This document shows positions 53,049-61,632 of a stretch of DNA of 64,000 nt, piece by piece; the first letter of the stretch is position 1; each line of letters opens with the position of its first letter. Made by a program: the position numbers and the translations under genes. The notes under the pieces were generated by a model. That model made no database searches, was not told where the DNA came from, and saw only the letters and a list, made by a program, of their open reading frames with translations. The stretch is from CBDDFQ01 sp965227035 (lineage in GTDB: Bacteria; Pseudomonadota; Gammaproteobacteria; Burkholderiales; Burkholderiaceae_C): positions 2,666,001 to 2,730,000 of the forward strand of contig OZ245724.1 of NCBI GenBank assembly GCA_965227035.1, written 5' to 3'.

Positions 53049-54434
53049 ATGAATCCATCGGAAACCGCGGCAGGCGCTCGCTCGAAAACGATCATTCCGC
53101 CGCTAGTGCGGGCCGACTCGCGCATTGGCGGGGCCATGGCGCAAGAGCTGATAGCAGCCGATGGCTCGGCAGTGGACAGACGCTTGTTCGTCGAGCCCTC
53201 GATCTACGCACTCGAGCAGGAGCGGATTTTCGCGAAGTGCTGGCTCTACCTGGGACATGAGAGCGACCTCGAAGGCAACGGCGCGTTCTTCACGACGACC
53301 ATGGGCGAAGACCCGGTCATCGTGGTGCGCGACAAGCAAGGAAAACTCCGGGTGTACCTGAACAGTTGCACCCATCGCGGCGCGAAAGTGTGTCGCGTGG
53401 ACTCAGGCGTCGCGACAACCTTTACCTGTCCCTACCATGCATGGACCTTCAACAACGAAGGCGTGTTGATCGCAGTTCCGCGTCAGGGTCCGGCCTACGG
53501 CGCGCGTTTCGATCGCAGCGAACATGGCCTACGCGAGGCGCCGCAAGTGGAGAGCTTCGGTGGCATGGTGTTTGCCACATGGGACCCTGAAGCGCCGCCA
53601 TTGCGAGAGTATCTCGGCGACATGGCGTTTTATCTGGAGCTCATGTTGTCCAGAATGGATGGCGGAACCGAGACCATTGGCGGAATTCACAAGTGGACCA
53701 TCGATGTCAACTGGAAGATACCGGCGGAGAACTTCGCGGGTGATCATTACCATGTGCCTTCCACGCATGGCGCCGGCGTCGAGATGGGTTTTCGCAGCCC
53801 GCTCACCAACGACGGCTATTGCATTCAGACCGGCAATGGTCACTCGATAGGTAGCGAGCGAGGCGGCGCGCAGCAAGGCAAAGCGGTGCAAACCGCCTAC
53901 GACGGCTTCATATCGGACATGCGAGCGCAGCTGGTCGCCAAGCACGGCAAGACGGCCGAGGCGTTCGTGCCTATCGGAGTGGGCACGATCTTTCCGAACA
54001 TGTCGTTTCTGGACACGGCGCGCTTTCGTTCTTTTCGCGTTTGGCACCCACGGGGGCCCGACAAGATCGAAGTGCATTCCTGGTGCGTGGTCGACAAAGC
54101 CATGCCCGATGAATTGAAAGCTGCGGTTCGCAAGCAGTATTCGCTGGCCTTCGGGCCAGGCGGCATCTTCGAGCAGGACGATGGCGACATCTGGCAAAGC
54201 GTTCAGGACTCGATGCGCGGCTACATCGGACGGCAGGGACGACTCAACTATCAAATGGGACTAGGTCGCGAGACTCCAACAGCCGAGCGCTACGGCGAGC
54301 CCTTCCCCGGCAGCACAAGCGACATGCTGATGACCGAGGCCAATCAACGAGCCTTCTATCGGCACTATGCGAAAGTGATGACGGACGCACCGACCAAGCC
54401 CGCAACACAGGCCGCAACACAGGCCGCAGAGTAG
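53049..54434 (+). CDS. Aromatic-ring-hydroxylating dioxygenase, alpha subunit
   Basis: 461-aa Rieske oxygenase large subunit. Cluster ligands C107-x-H109 (SCTHRGAKV) and C127-x2-H130 (TCPYHAWTF); iron site D232-x2-H235-x4-H240 (GDHYHVPSTH). It is closest in style to two-subunit dioxygenases such as HcaE, by segments like LEQERIFAKCWLYLGHESDL and RVWHPRGPD. Works with the beta subunit encoded next and needs ferredoxin and reductase, absent here. The C-terminal tail has a duplicated ATQA motif. The substrate, probably an aromatic acid, is unknown. Confidence 0.92.
   Translation: MNPSETAAGARSKTIIPPLVRADSRIGGAMAQELIAADGSAVDRRLFVEPSIYALEQERIFAKCWLYLGHESDLEGNGAFFTTTMGEDPVIVVRDKQGKLRVYLNSCTHRGAKVCRVDSGVATTFTCPYHAWTFNNEGVLIAVPRQGPAYGARFDRSEHGLREAPQVESFGGMVFATWDPEAPPLREYLGDMAFYLELMLSRMDGGTETIGGIHKWTIDVNWKIPAENFAGDHYHVPSTHGAGVEMGFRSPLTNDGYCIQTGNGHSIGSERGGAQQGKAVQTAYDGFISDMRAQLVAKHGKTAEAFVPIGVGTIFPNMSFLDTARFRSFRVWHPRGPDKIEVHSWCVVDKAMPDELKAAVRKQYSLAFGPGGIFEQDDGDIWQSVQDSMRGYIGRQGRLNYQMGLGRETPTAERYGEPFPGSTSDMLMTEANQRAFYRHYAKVMTDAPTKPATQAATQAAE
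54402..54425 (+). repeat. 12-bp tandem duplication in the dioxygenase alpha gene
   Basis: GCAACACAGGCC occurs twice head to tail and encodes a repeated ATQA at the C-terminus. In frame and likely harmless. Confidence 0.85.
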
Positions 54435-54462
54435 ACCGCAAATTTCGCGAATAGGACAAAGC

Positions 54463-54966
54463 ATGAACACCTGCACCCCGGGCAACGATGTATGGCAAAA
54501 CATCGAAGCGTTCTACAGACAAGAAACGCTGCTGCTGCAAGACCGTAAATATCGAAGCTGGCTGGATTTGATGGACAAGACAGTCACGTATCGAGTGCCG
54601 GTTGCAACATCGACCGCACAGGGGCTGACGACGACCGAAGATAGTCTAGGCTACTACGACGAAGACTTCGAATTGCTGGGCGCTCGCGTAGCCAAGCTCG
54701 AAAGCAAGCAATCATGGGTCGAGAATCCACCTTCCCGACTCCGTTACTTCGTGCAGTTACTCGAAGCAATGCAGCACGAGGACGGCAGCATTTCATCGCG
54801 TAGCAATCTGCTTTTGATTCAGCACAGGTGGAACATGGAGCAGCAATTCAGTGGCGAACGCCTCGACCGCTTCGTCGTAAGTCCCGACGGCTTGCGCCTG
54901 GCTTCTCGCGTCGTGTTGCTCGATCGACAGACGCTGGGCAAACAAGGCCTCAGCGTTTTCTTTTGA
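54463..54966 (+). CDS. Aromatic-ring-hydroxylating dioxygenase, beta subunit
   Basis: 167-aa small subunit of the Rieske dioxygenase (NTF2-like fold). Family traits: an early IEAFYRQETLLLQDRKYRSW, the centre YYDEDFELLGARVAKLES, SRLRYFV, and a closing SRVVLLDRQTLGKQGLSVFF. It follows the alpha gene by 28 bp and probably forms an alpha3beta3 complex with it. Confidence 0.92.
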   Translation: MNTCTPGNDVWQNIEAFYRQETLLLQDRKYRSWLDLMDKTVTYRVPVATSTAQGLTTTEDSLGYYDEDFELLGARVAKLESKQSWVENPPSRLRYFVQLLEAMQHEDGSISSRSNLLLIQHRWNMEQQFSGERLDRFVVSPDGLRLASRVVLLDRQTLGKQGLSVFF

Positions 54967-54979
54967 CTGGAGCCGATCA

Positions 54980-55795
54980 GTGCTTGTAGCCGCCACGGTC
55001 CATTTTCCTTACATGACAGCCTCGCCCGACGATGCGTCTGCGTCCGACCGCGAGGCAACCCTCGCCGGGTTCGCCCATTTGGGTCGGGCCTTCGAATCCG
55101 CAGGCATCGAGACGATCATTGCCATTACCAGCGAACACATCGTGAATTTGCAGCCACGCATGGCGCCACCCTTTGTGCTGGGCGTGGGCGAGCAGCACCC
55201 TGCGTTTGCCGAACCGCAGTTCAACCTGGAGCCTGTGACACGGCGCGGAAATCCCGAAGTTGCTTCAATGTTGATTCGCTCGCTCTACAACGAAGGCTTC
55301 GACGTTGCGCACTCGTCCGAACTCCGCCTCGATCACGGCACGACCTTGCCGCTACAGCTGATGAACTTGGCGCCTAACGTCACAGTGGTTCCGCTCATCA
55401 TCAACAGCATCTTCGCGCCCATGCCCACGCTTGAGCGTTGCAGGAAGCTGGGAATCGCGATAGCAACTGCAGTGGCAGCCGCTGGTCTGGACAAGAAGGT
55501 CGGGCTATTAGCCACCGGTGGCATCTCGCACACGGTTGGCGCACCTGGCATGGAAGTCAACCACCCTGCATTCGATACACAGTTCCTCCAGGAACTGGTC
55601 GAGGGACGAATCGCCGATGCTTGCCGCTACACCGACGAAGAACTCGAGAGCTACGGAAACGGCACGCACGAGATTCGCAACTGGATCGTCGGCGCTGCGG
55701 CTTCGATGGGCGCCCGACCGGAGATCATTACCAGCATTCCTTTCGCGTCCGGTTGGGACAGCGGCGTGCATCAGCTGCTTTGGAATGCGTCATGA
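54980..55795 (+). CDS. LigB-like class III extradiol dioxygenase catalytic subunit
   Basis: 271-aa LigB-superfamily protein with a GTG start at 54980 supported by GGAG 7 nt upstream. Iron-site residues expected in LigB are present: H8 (TVHFPYM), H53 (TSEHIVNL), base H184 (GGISHTVG) and E231 (HEIRNWIVGAA). It should open the catechol ring produced by the upstream dehydrogenase. Followed, with a 4-bp overlap, by a LigA-like small subunit gene. Confidence 0.88.
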   Translation: MLVAATVHFPYMTASPDDASASDREATLAGFAHLGRAFESAGIETIIAITSEHIVNLQPRMAPPFVLGVGEQHPAFAEPQFNLEPVTRRGNPEVASMLIRSLYNEGFDVAHSSELRLDHGTTLPLQLMNLAPNVTVVPLIINSIFAPMPTLERCRKLGIAIATAVAAAGLDKKVGLLATGGISHTVGAPGMEVNHPAFDTQFLQELVEGRIADACRYTDEELESYGNGTHEIRNWIVGAAASMGARPEIITSIPFASGWDSGVHQLLWNAS

Positions 55796-56061
55796 CTCAC
55801 GCCGTGTTGACCCAATGGTTGATCGATGTGACACGCGGCCCGTTGAAAGAAAAATTTCGAGCAGATCGTGAAGCGACGATTGCAGGTTCAGGACTGGATT
55901 CCGCTTTGCAGGAAGCATTGAGGAAGCAGGATATGGCAACGCTCTGGCTCGCCGGTCCGCACCCGATGGCGCTCATGTATTTCTCTCGGCTATGTGGCTG
56001 GGACAATGCGCGGTATTACAGCTGTCTCGAACAAGCTGAATCGAAAAAGCTAACCCGATAA
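55792..56061 (+). CDS. LigA-like small subunit of extradiol dioxygenase
   Basis: 89-aa protein that resembles the LigA cap subunit of protocatechuate 4,5-dioxygenase, which closes over the active site of LigB. It is helical, with LKEKFRADREATIAGSGLDS, ALRKQDMATLWLAGPHPMAL and MYFSRLCGW. The ATG overlaps the LigB stop (ATGA). It is shorter than the 139-aa LigA, and gene order here is B then A, the reverse of the classical lig operon as I recall it. Confidence 0.8.
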   Translation: MTHAVLTQWLIDVTRGPLKEKFRADREATIAGSGLDSALQEALRKQDMATLWLAGPHPMALMYFSRLCGWDNARYYSCLEQAESKKLTR

Positions 56062-56076
56062 GAGGAAGAGATAACG

Positions 56077-56793
56077 ATGGACTTGGGACTCACCAACAAA
56101 GTCGCGCTCGTGACGGGCGCATCCAAGGGCATGGGTCGCGCTGTCGCGATGGCACTCGCATCGGAAGGCGCAAATGTTGTTGCCGTGGCAAGAGGCGCCG
56201 CTGAACTCGAGACTTTGCGCGCGAGCTTTCCCGATCGGTGCTTTCCGCTCGTAGGAGACCTGCTGGATCCCGGCCTGCCGCAGAGAGCGGTAGACGCGGC
56301 GCTCGAGCGATTCGGCAAGCTCGACATCGTGCTGGTCAACACGCCCGGTCCACGCTCGGTGCTGCCACTTGAGGCGTCGGAATCGGACTTTGCGCAGGCT
56401 TTCGAAAGTACGTTCTACCCAGCGTTACGCTTGGTGCAAGCAGCGGCTGTTCCGATGCGTTCGCAGCGCTGGGGACGCATATTGATTGTTTCCTCGACCA
56501 GCGTACGAGCACCCAAACCGTTCCTCTGTTTGTCGGCCGCTTCACGCAGCGCCTTGTGGTCCTGGGCCAAGACCACCGCCCCCAGTCTGGCCGAACATGG
56601 CGTGACGATCAACGCGCTTCTCGCCGGACCGCACGACACCGATCGCGCACGCGAGTTGGGCGTAAAAAAAGATCGCCCCATGGGCAAGCCTGAAGACTTC
56701 GGAAATTTTGTCGCGTCGCTTTGCACCGACGCCTCGCGGTTCATCACGGGAACCGGTCTCATGATGGACGGCGGCGAATTTACTGGCGTTTGA
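56077..56793 (+). CDS. Atypical SDR family oxidoreductase lacking the Tyr-Lys pair
   Basis: 238-aa SDR with an intact cofactor motif (VTGASKGMGRAVAMALASEG) but an altered core: NTPGPRS in place of NNAG, and LCLSAASRSALWSWAKT where Y-x3-K is expected, so the catalytic Tyr and Lys are replaced by Leu/Ser and Arg. The Ser region ILIVSSTSV is kept. A subfamily with L-S-N-A-x-R in this position is known (recollection). It may bind cofactor and act differently, or as a structural or regulatory partner. Last gene of the dioxygenase operon. Confidence 0.82.
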   Translation: MDLGLTNKVALVTGASKGMGRAVAMALASEGANVVAVARGAAELETLRASFPDRCFPLVGDLLDPGLPQRAVDAALERFGKLDIVLVNTPGPRSVLPLEASESDFAQAFESTFYPALRLVQAAAVPMRSQRWGRILIVSSTSVRAPKPFLCLSAASRSALWSWAKTTAPSLAEHGVTINALLAGPHDTDRARELGVKKDRPMGKPEDFGNFVASLCTDASRFITGTGLMMDGGEFTGV

Positions 56794-56851
56794 AACCAGT
56801 GCGCTGCAGAGCGCTACAGAGCGTCGACGCGCTACTGCAGCGTCTGGCAAA

Positions 56852-58147
56852 TCATCCCGTGTACCCGCCCAGGCGCGGCAACCAAAGAATGAGACTCGGG
56901 AAAGCAACGAGCAGGAATAGCACGACGACCAGGGGAATCAGGAACTTCCAGACTTCCCGAATGATTTTCGCCAAAGGCACATTCGCGAGCGTCGACAGCA
57001 CGAACAGCAGCATGCCGTACGGAGGCGTGACGAGCCCGATCATGAAGTTGACGATTGCGACCACACCAAAGTAGACCGGGTCGATCTTGAGAAGGAACAC
57101 TGTCGGCATGAGCACAGGGATCACGACGAGAAGAAGAATTCCGGTATCCAGCAGACAACCCAGGATCAGGAACAGCACGTTGATCATCAGCATGAACTGC
57201 ATTGCGGTGAAGTTCTGCGACTGAATCCAGATGGTCAACGCCGATGCGAGCTGCTCTGCCGTCACTGCGTAGTTCACGATGAATGCACCCGCAATCAGAA
57301 TCATGACGACGGCCGATTGACGCATCGATTCGGCGAAGACACCGAAGGTGCCCTTCACGCCGAGCGATCGATAAACGAAGCCGGCAAGAAGCAGTGCGTA
57401 GAACCCTGCAACGGCGGCCGCCTCAGTCGGCGTGAATACGCCAGACCAGATTCCACCGAGAAGAACCACAGGCAACGTGAGCGGCAACAGTCCGCGTTTG
57501 ACATGGTTCCAGATTTCCGCGTTGGTCATTTTTCCGCGCGCGACCATGTTGTTCTTCTTGGCGATGATGGCAACGGTAATCATCAACGACACGGCCATCA
57601 TCAATCCGGGAATGATGCCGCCGAGAAACATGGCGCTGACCGAGGTACCGGTCAACAGCGAATACAACACCATCGGAATCGAAGGCGGGATGATCGGGGC
57701 GATGGTCGCCGAAGCTGCCGTCAAAGACACTGCCGTTTCGGGCTTGTAGCCGCCAACGGATCGCATCATTTTGATGGCCACCATTCCGGGGCCGGCTGCA
57801 TCGGTGATTGCGCTTCCGCTCATGCTCGAGAAGATGGTGCTGACCAGCACGGTAACCTGCCCGAGTCCGCCGCGCATGCGACCGACGATCACATCTGCTG
57901 CCGACCAAAGTCTTTCGCTGATGGTGCCTGCGTTCATCACGTTGGCCGCCAGAATGAACATGGGGATGGCCAACATGACGTAGCTGTTGTACATCGAGTT
58001 CAGGATCTGATCGGCTGCCAGCCCGATGTCCTGCTTGCTCGCGAACAGATAAGCGAAGCCCGACGCGAGCATCGAGATCGCCAACGGAACGCGAAGCAGG
58101 CTCGCGATGACGAAGACGATCAGAAGTATTCCAAATGCCAAGCTCAT
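56852..58147 (-). CDS. dctM: TRAP transporter large permease subunit (DctM)
   Basis: 431-aa polytopic membrane protein, the large channel subunit of a TRAP transporter. Hallmarks: SKQDIGLAADQILNSMYNSY, the SMSGSAITDAAGPGMVAIKM loop, and IIPPSIPMVLYSL, with VNFMIGLVTPPYGMLLFVLS near the end. It starts immediately after the dctQ stop. Drives Na+- or H+-coupled uptake of an organic acid delivered by DctP. Confidence 0.95.
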   Translation of the reverse strand: MSLAFGILLIVFVIASLLRVPLAISMLASGFAYLFASKQDIGLAADQILNSMYNSYVMLAIPMFILAANVMNAGTISERLWSAADVIVGRMRGGLGQVTVLVSTIFSSMSGSAITDAAGPGMVAIKMMRSVGGYKPETAVSLTAASATIAPIIPPSIPMVLYSLLTGTSVSAMFLGGIIPGLMMAVSLMITVAIIAKKNNMVARGKMTNAEIWNHVKRGLLPLTLPVVLLGGIWSGVFTPTEAAAVAGFYALLLAGFVYRSLGVKGTFGVFAESMRQSAVVMILIAGAFIVNYAVTAEQLASALTIWIQSQNFTAMQFMLMINVLFLILGCLLDTGILLLVVIPVLMPTVFLLKIDPVYFGVVAIVNFMIGLVTPPYGMLLFVLSTLANVPLAKIIREVWKFLIPLVVVLFLLVAFPSLILWLPRLGGYTG

Positions 58148-58642
58148 TTATTCACCCACCTCTTTGCGCCAGTCCTTGCCGAGCAGGCGAACCAGCTGCG
58201 CTCCAAAGCGGATGATGATCGACGCAATAAACAATACAAAACAGAAATAGACTATATCGAGCCGCCACTCGAGCACGGTGGTCTTCTCGCGCCACAGAAA
58301 CGTGATGAAGTTGTACGTGCCCGGAAGAGCTGCGAGGAACAAGCCGCCGAACAGAACTGCCGCGACTATGCCCATTACCCGTCTTACCGGCGGGCTCACA
58401 GCCTGCCAAAGTATGTCGAAGGCCACGTGTTCGTTGTCGCGCAAGACAACTGCGCCGCCGAGAAACATTACCCAGAGCAGCAGGATGATGTTCAACTCAT
58501 CCGCCCATGCGACCGGTCTGTGCATGATGTACCGCATGAAGATGGAGTACATGAAGATGACGAAGATCGCCGCGAACAATACGGTTACGACGATCTCCGC
58601 CATTCGCCGGAAATGCGCCAGCCACGTTCTGAGAATTTGCAT
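58148..58642 (-). CDS. dctQ: TRAP transporter small permease subunit (DctQ)
   Basis: 164-aa small membrane subunit with four helices from ATG 58642 (an in-frame TTG 33 bp upstream is less likely). Family pattern: FMRYIMHRPVAWADELNIIL, LWVMFLGGAVVLRDNEHVAF and ALPGTYNF. Lies between dctP and dctM in the usual P-Q-M order. Confidence 0.92.
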   Translation of the reverse strand: MQILRTWLAHFRRMAEIVVTVLFAAIFVIFMYSIFMRYIMHRPVAWADELNIILLLWVMFLGGAVVLRDNEHVAFDILWQAVSPPVRRVMGIVAAVLFGGLFLAALPGTYNFITFLWREKTTVLEWRLDIVYFCFVLFIASIIIRFGAQLVRLLGKDWRKEVGE

Positions 58643-58709
58643 ATGAATACGGACTGGCGCCCTTGCTGACCTCAAGAGGCTAATGAAGCTTGCGGATTAA
58701 GCCCGCGAA

Positions 58710-59702
58710 TTAGCGGACTGCAGCGATTCGTTCCTTCAGACCTGGCAGCCACTTGGCAGCAAGTCCGCTCTCGACGTATTGCTTGTCGACCGATGCCCGA
58801 AACGCAGCGACATCGGGCGTGGTGACCTTGATGCCGTTCTTGGCAAAGTAGTCGGCAAGATCCTTCTCTTCGGCAAGACGATTCTTGTCGTTGAAGTCTG
58901 CGGATTCGCGAGCTGCCTTACGCATCACGTCTTGCTGAGCGGGAGTGAGCTTGTCCCAGAAAGGCTTGGCGATTGCGAAGAACACAGGTTGAACCAGATG
59001 CGAGGTCAGCACGAGTTGCTGGGAAACTTCTTGCAGGTTGTTGTTCTTGAAAAGCGATAGCGGATTTTCCTGACCATCGATTGCACCGGTCTTCAAGGAC
59101 AGATACACCTCAGGCATAGCCATGGGGGTCGGGCTGACGCCGAGACCTTTACCCAAAGCAAGCCAGCCAGGACCGGCAGGCATACGAAGCTTCACACCGG
59201 CCAGGTCGGCGGGCACTTTCACATCGCGCGCTTTGCCCAGGCTGATCTGACGCGTACCGAGATACATGACGTCGATGATCTGGATGCCCATCTTGGCGGC
59301 GACCGCATCGGCGTACTCTTTGCCGATGGGGCCACGCATGACTTTTGCCAGGTGGTCGTAGTCACGGAAGCCGTATCCGGCACTGAAGATTCCGTACTCG
59401 GGCATTTGCTGCTCGACTTCGAAAGTCGTCATCGTGCTCATTTCCAGATTGCCGCGCTGAAGAGCGGCGACTTCCGTGCCTTGACGAAACAGCGAGCTAG
59501 CACCGAACACCTGAACGCCGACTTGACCGGATGAACCCTTCTCGACGTTTTCCTTGAAAAGGATCAACGATTTATGCAACCAGTCGGTCTCTGCGGCAGC
59601 GTGGGAAATCCGCATGACGGCGGGCTGCGCATAAGCGGAGCCCATGCTTGCAAGGGCTGCAACAAACGCGGCCGAAATGAAAAGGCTTCTACGAATATTC
59701 AT
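58710..59702 (-). CDS. dctP: TRAP transporter substrate-binding protein (DctP)
   Basis: 330-aa periplasmic receptor with a signal peptide (MNIRRSLFISAAFVAALASM, AYAQ). The carboxylate-binding arginine is expected in the segment GVKLRMPAGPGW, and SLKTGAIDGQENPLSLF is the family's conserved loop. GGAG precedes the ATG. Faces the aromatic operon tail to tail, so an aromatic or ring-cleavage acid is a reasonable ligand, but this is inference. Confidence 0.95.
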   Translation of the reverse strand: MNIRRSLFISAAFVAALASMGSAYAQPAVMRISHAAAETDWLHKSLILFKENVEKGSSGQVGVQVFGASSLFRQGTEVAALQRGNLEMSTMTTFEVEQQMPEYGIFSAGYGFRDYDHLAKVMRGPIGKEYADAVAAKMGIQIIDVMYLGTRQISLGKARDVKVPADLAGVKLRMPAGPGWLALGKGLGVSPTPMAMPEVYLSLKTGAIDGQENPLSLFKNNNLQEVSQQLVLTSHLVQPVFFAIAKPFWDKLTPAQQDVMRKAARESADFNDKNRLAEEKDLADYFAKNGIKVTTPDVAAFRASVDKQYVESGLAAKWLPGLKERIAAVR

Positions 59703-60032
59703 GGGTGCTCCGAAGGGTGGTGATTAGAAAATCTGTCGAATCTCGATACTCGATTCACGAAAATTTCTGGCTTGTCGACGACCTTTGGGGTCGACTTTGT
59801 GACAACCTTTTGTAGGTTAGCACCAGTTCTCCGGAAGGAGGACTTCGGACTTAGCGAATGACTCTTTTTTTCGACAACGCGTCGCGTAACGCGCACTTCC
59901 AACCTTCAAAACTTCTTATTTTTCGTCTTTCATTTCGGTAACGAAACACGGGCGATGCACTTCACTATCTCGAGGTCCGATCGGACGCGGTCGATTCGAT
60001 TCGCAAACAGAAAAGGATCGCTCTCCGCGATA
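59703..60032. other. Non-coding gap upstream of dctP
   Basis: About 330 bp without a convincing gene. It must contain the dctP promoter (leftward). Visible structure: two GTCGAC palindromes 16 bp apart (59775 and 59791) and an imperfect hairpin TCCGGAAG / CTTCGGA (59830-59849). The rest shows nothing recognisable. Confidence 0.5.
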
Positions 60033-60068
60033 GAAAAAGCCCGCAAGAAATCACTTCTCGCGGGCTTC
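60033..60068 (-). terminator. Intrinsic terminator of the liv operon
   Basis: AAGCCCGC / GCGGGCTT stem extended internally by AGAA / TTCT, followed on the minus strand by TTTTTC. It lies about 40 bp past the livF stop. Confidence 0.9.
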
Positions 60069-60106
60069 GGTATTGGTCCTGGCCTTTACGTGACGACGAA
60101 TGCGCC

Positions 60107-60823
60107 TTAACTCCCCAGATACGCCTCCTGCACCTTCGGGTTGTCCAGCAATTCGCGGCCGCTACCCTCCAGCACGATGCTGCCGGTCTCGATCACATAC
60201 GCGCGGTTGGCGATCTTCAGCGCCTGGCGCACGTTCTGCTCGACCAGGAAAATCGTCAGACCCGACTGGTTGATCTCGCGCAGCGTGCGGAAGATACCCT
60301 GCACGATGATGGGCGCAAGGCCCATGGACGGCTCGTCCAGCAGCAGCACGCGCGGCTTGGCCATCAAAGCGCGGCCAATGGCCAGCATCTGCTGCTCGCC
60401 GCCCGACAGGTTGCCGGCTGCGCCGTTGGCCCGATCCTTGAGCACCGGGAACAGGCTGAACACATAGTCCATGTCTCTCTCGCGATTGCCCTTGTCCTTG
60501 CGGGTGTAGGCGCCGAGCTCCAGGTTCTCGCGCACCGTCAACGTGGTCAGGGTGGCGCGGCCCTCGGCCACCTGCACCACGCCGCTGGCGACGATTTTGT
60601 GCGGCGACATCTTCGTCAGGTCATTGCCATCGAAGATCACCTGGCCGGCGGCTTTTTTGACCAGACCGGACAATGCCAGAAGTGTGGTCGACTTGCCTGC
60701 GCCATTGGCGCCGACGAGCGTGGTGATCTCGCCCTCGCGCAGTTCCAGATCGATACCCTTGACGGCCTCGATCTTGCCGTAGGCGACCTTCAGGCCGTTC
60801 ACCTGCAACAGGGGTTTGCTCAT
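60107..60823 (-). CDS. livF: Branched-chain amino-acid-type ABC transporter ATPase LivF
   Basis: 238-aa ABC ATPase: Walker A GANGAGKST, signature LSGGEQQMLAIGRALM, Walker B VLLLDEPSMGLAP, H-loop replaced as usual in LivF by the VEQN motif (FLVEQNVRQAL). Partner of LivG. Overlaps livG by 4 bp. Last gene of the leftward operon. Confidence 0.97.
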   Translation of the reverse strand: MSKPLLQVNGLKVAYGKIEAVKGIDLELREGEITTLVGANGAGKSTTLLALSGLVKKAAGQVIFDGNDLTKMSPHKIVASGVVQVAEGRATLTTLTVRENLELGAYTRKDKGNRERDMDYVFSLFPVLKDRANGAAGNLSGGEQQMLAIGRALMAKPRVLLLDEPSMGLAPIIVQGIFRTLREINQSGLTIFLVEQNVRQALKIANRAYVIETGSIVLEGSGRELLDNPKVQEAYLGS

Positions 60824-61632
60824 GCTGCGGCTCCGTTGGCAAAGGACTGGTCGTCCAGGCTGGCTTCGTCTTCCTCGCGACCCAGGTAGGCCTCGATCAC
60901 CTGCGGGTCATTGCGGATCGCGTCGGGTGTGCCGCGGGCGATGATGCGGCCGAAGTTCAGCACCGCGATGTCATCGCACAGTCCCATCACGAAGCGCATG
61001 TCGTGCTCGATCATGAAGATGGTGTAGCCGCGCGCGCTGATGTTGCGGATCTCCGCCATCAGCTCGGTCTTCTCGCTGCTGTTCATGCCGGCCACCGGCT
61101 CGTCCAGCAGCAGCAGCTTGGGCTCGGTTGCCAATGCGCGCGCCAGCTCCAGCTTGCGCTGCTCGCCGTAAGACAGGCTGTCGGCCTTCTCATGGGCCTT
61201 GCCCTCCAGTCGCACCCAGGACAGCAGTTCGCGTGCGCGCTCGCGGGCGCGGCGCTCTTCGCTGCGGAACAGGCCGGAGGTGGCCAGCAGGCCGAAGCCG
61301 CTGTATTTGAGCTGCGCATGCATGCCCACCATCACGTTCTCCAACAGCGTCATGTCCTTGAACAAGCGAATGTTCTGGAAAGTGCGGGCGATGCCCATGC
61401 GCGTGATGCCGTGCGGCGTCAGCCCCGCCAGCGGCTGGCCATGAAAAGTGATCTGCCCGCCGGTGGGTGGCAGCAACCCGGTGATCAGGTTGAACACCGT
61501 GGTCTTGCCGGCGCCGTTGGGCCCGATCAGACCGAAGATCCCGCCCTGCGGGATTTCCAGGTTCACGTCCTGAAGCACCTTCAGGCCGCCGAAGTGGCGC
61601 GACAACGATTCAAGCTTGAGGGACGTGCTCAT
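60820..61632 (-). CDS. livG: Branched-chain amino-acid-type ABC transporter ATPase LivG
   Basis: 270-aa ABC ATPase: Walker A GPNGAGKTT, signature LSYGEQRKLELARAL, Walker B LLLLDEPVAGMN and H-loop MIEHDMRFVMG. The C-terminal Asp/Glu-rich tail EAYLGREEDEASLDD is typical of the end of LivG. Overlaps both livM and livF by 4 bp. Confidence 0.97.
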   Translation of the reverse strand: MSTSLKLESLSRHFGGLKVLQDVNLEIPQGGIFGLIGPNGAGKTTVFNLITGLLPPTGGQITFHGQPLAGLTPHGITRMGIARTFQNIRLFKDMTLLENVMVGMHAQLKYSGFGLLATSGLFRSEERRARERARELLSWVRLEGKAHEKADSLSYGEQRKLELARALATEPKLLLLDEPVAGMNSSEKTELMAEIRNISARGYTIFMIEHDMRFVMGLCDDIAVLNFGRIIARGTPDAIRNDPQVIEAYLGREEDEASLDDQSFANGAAA

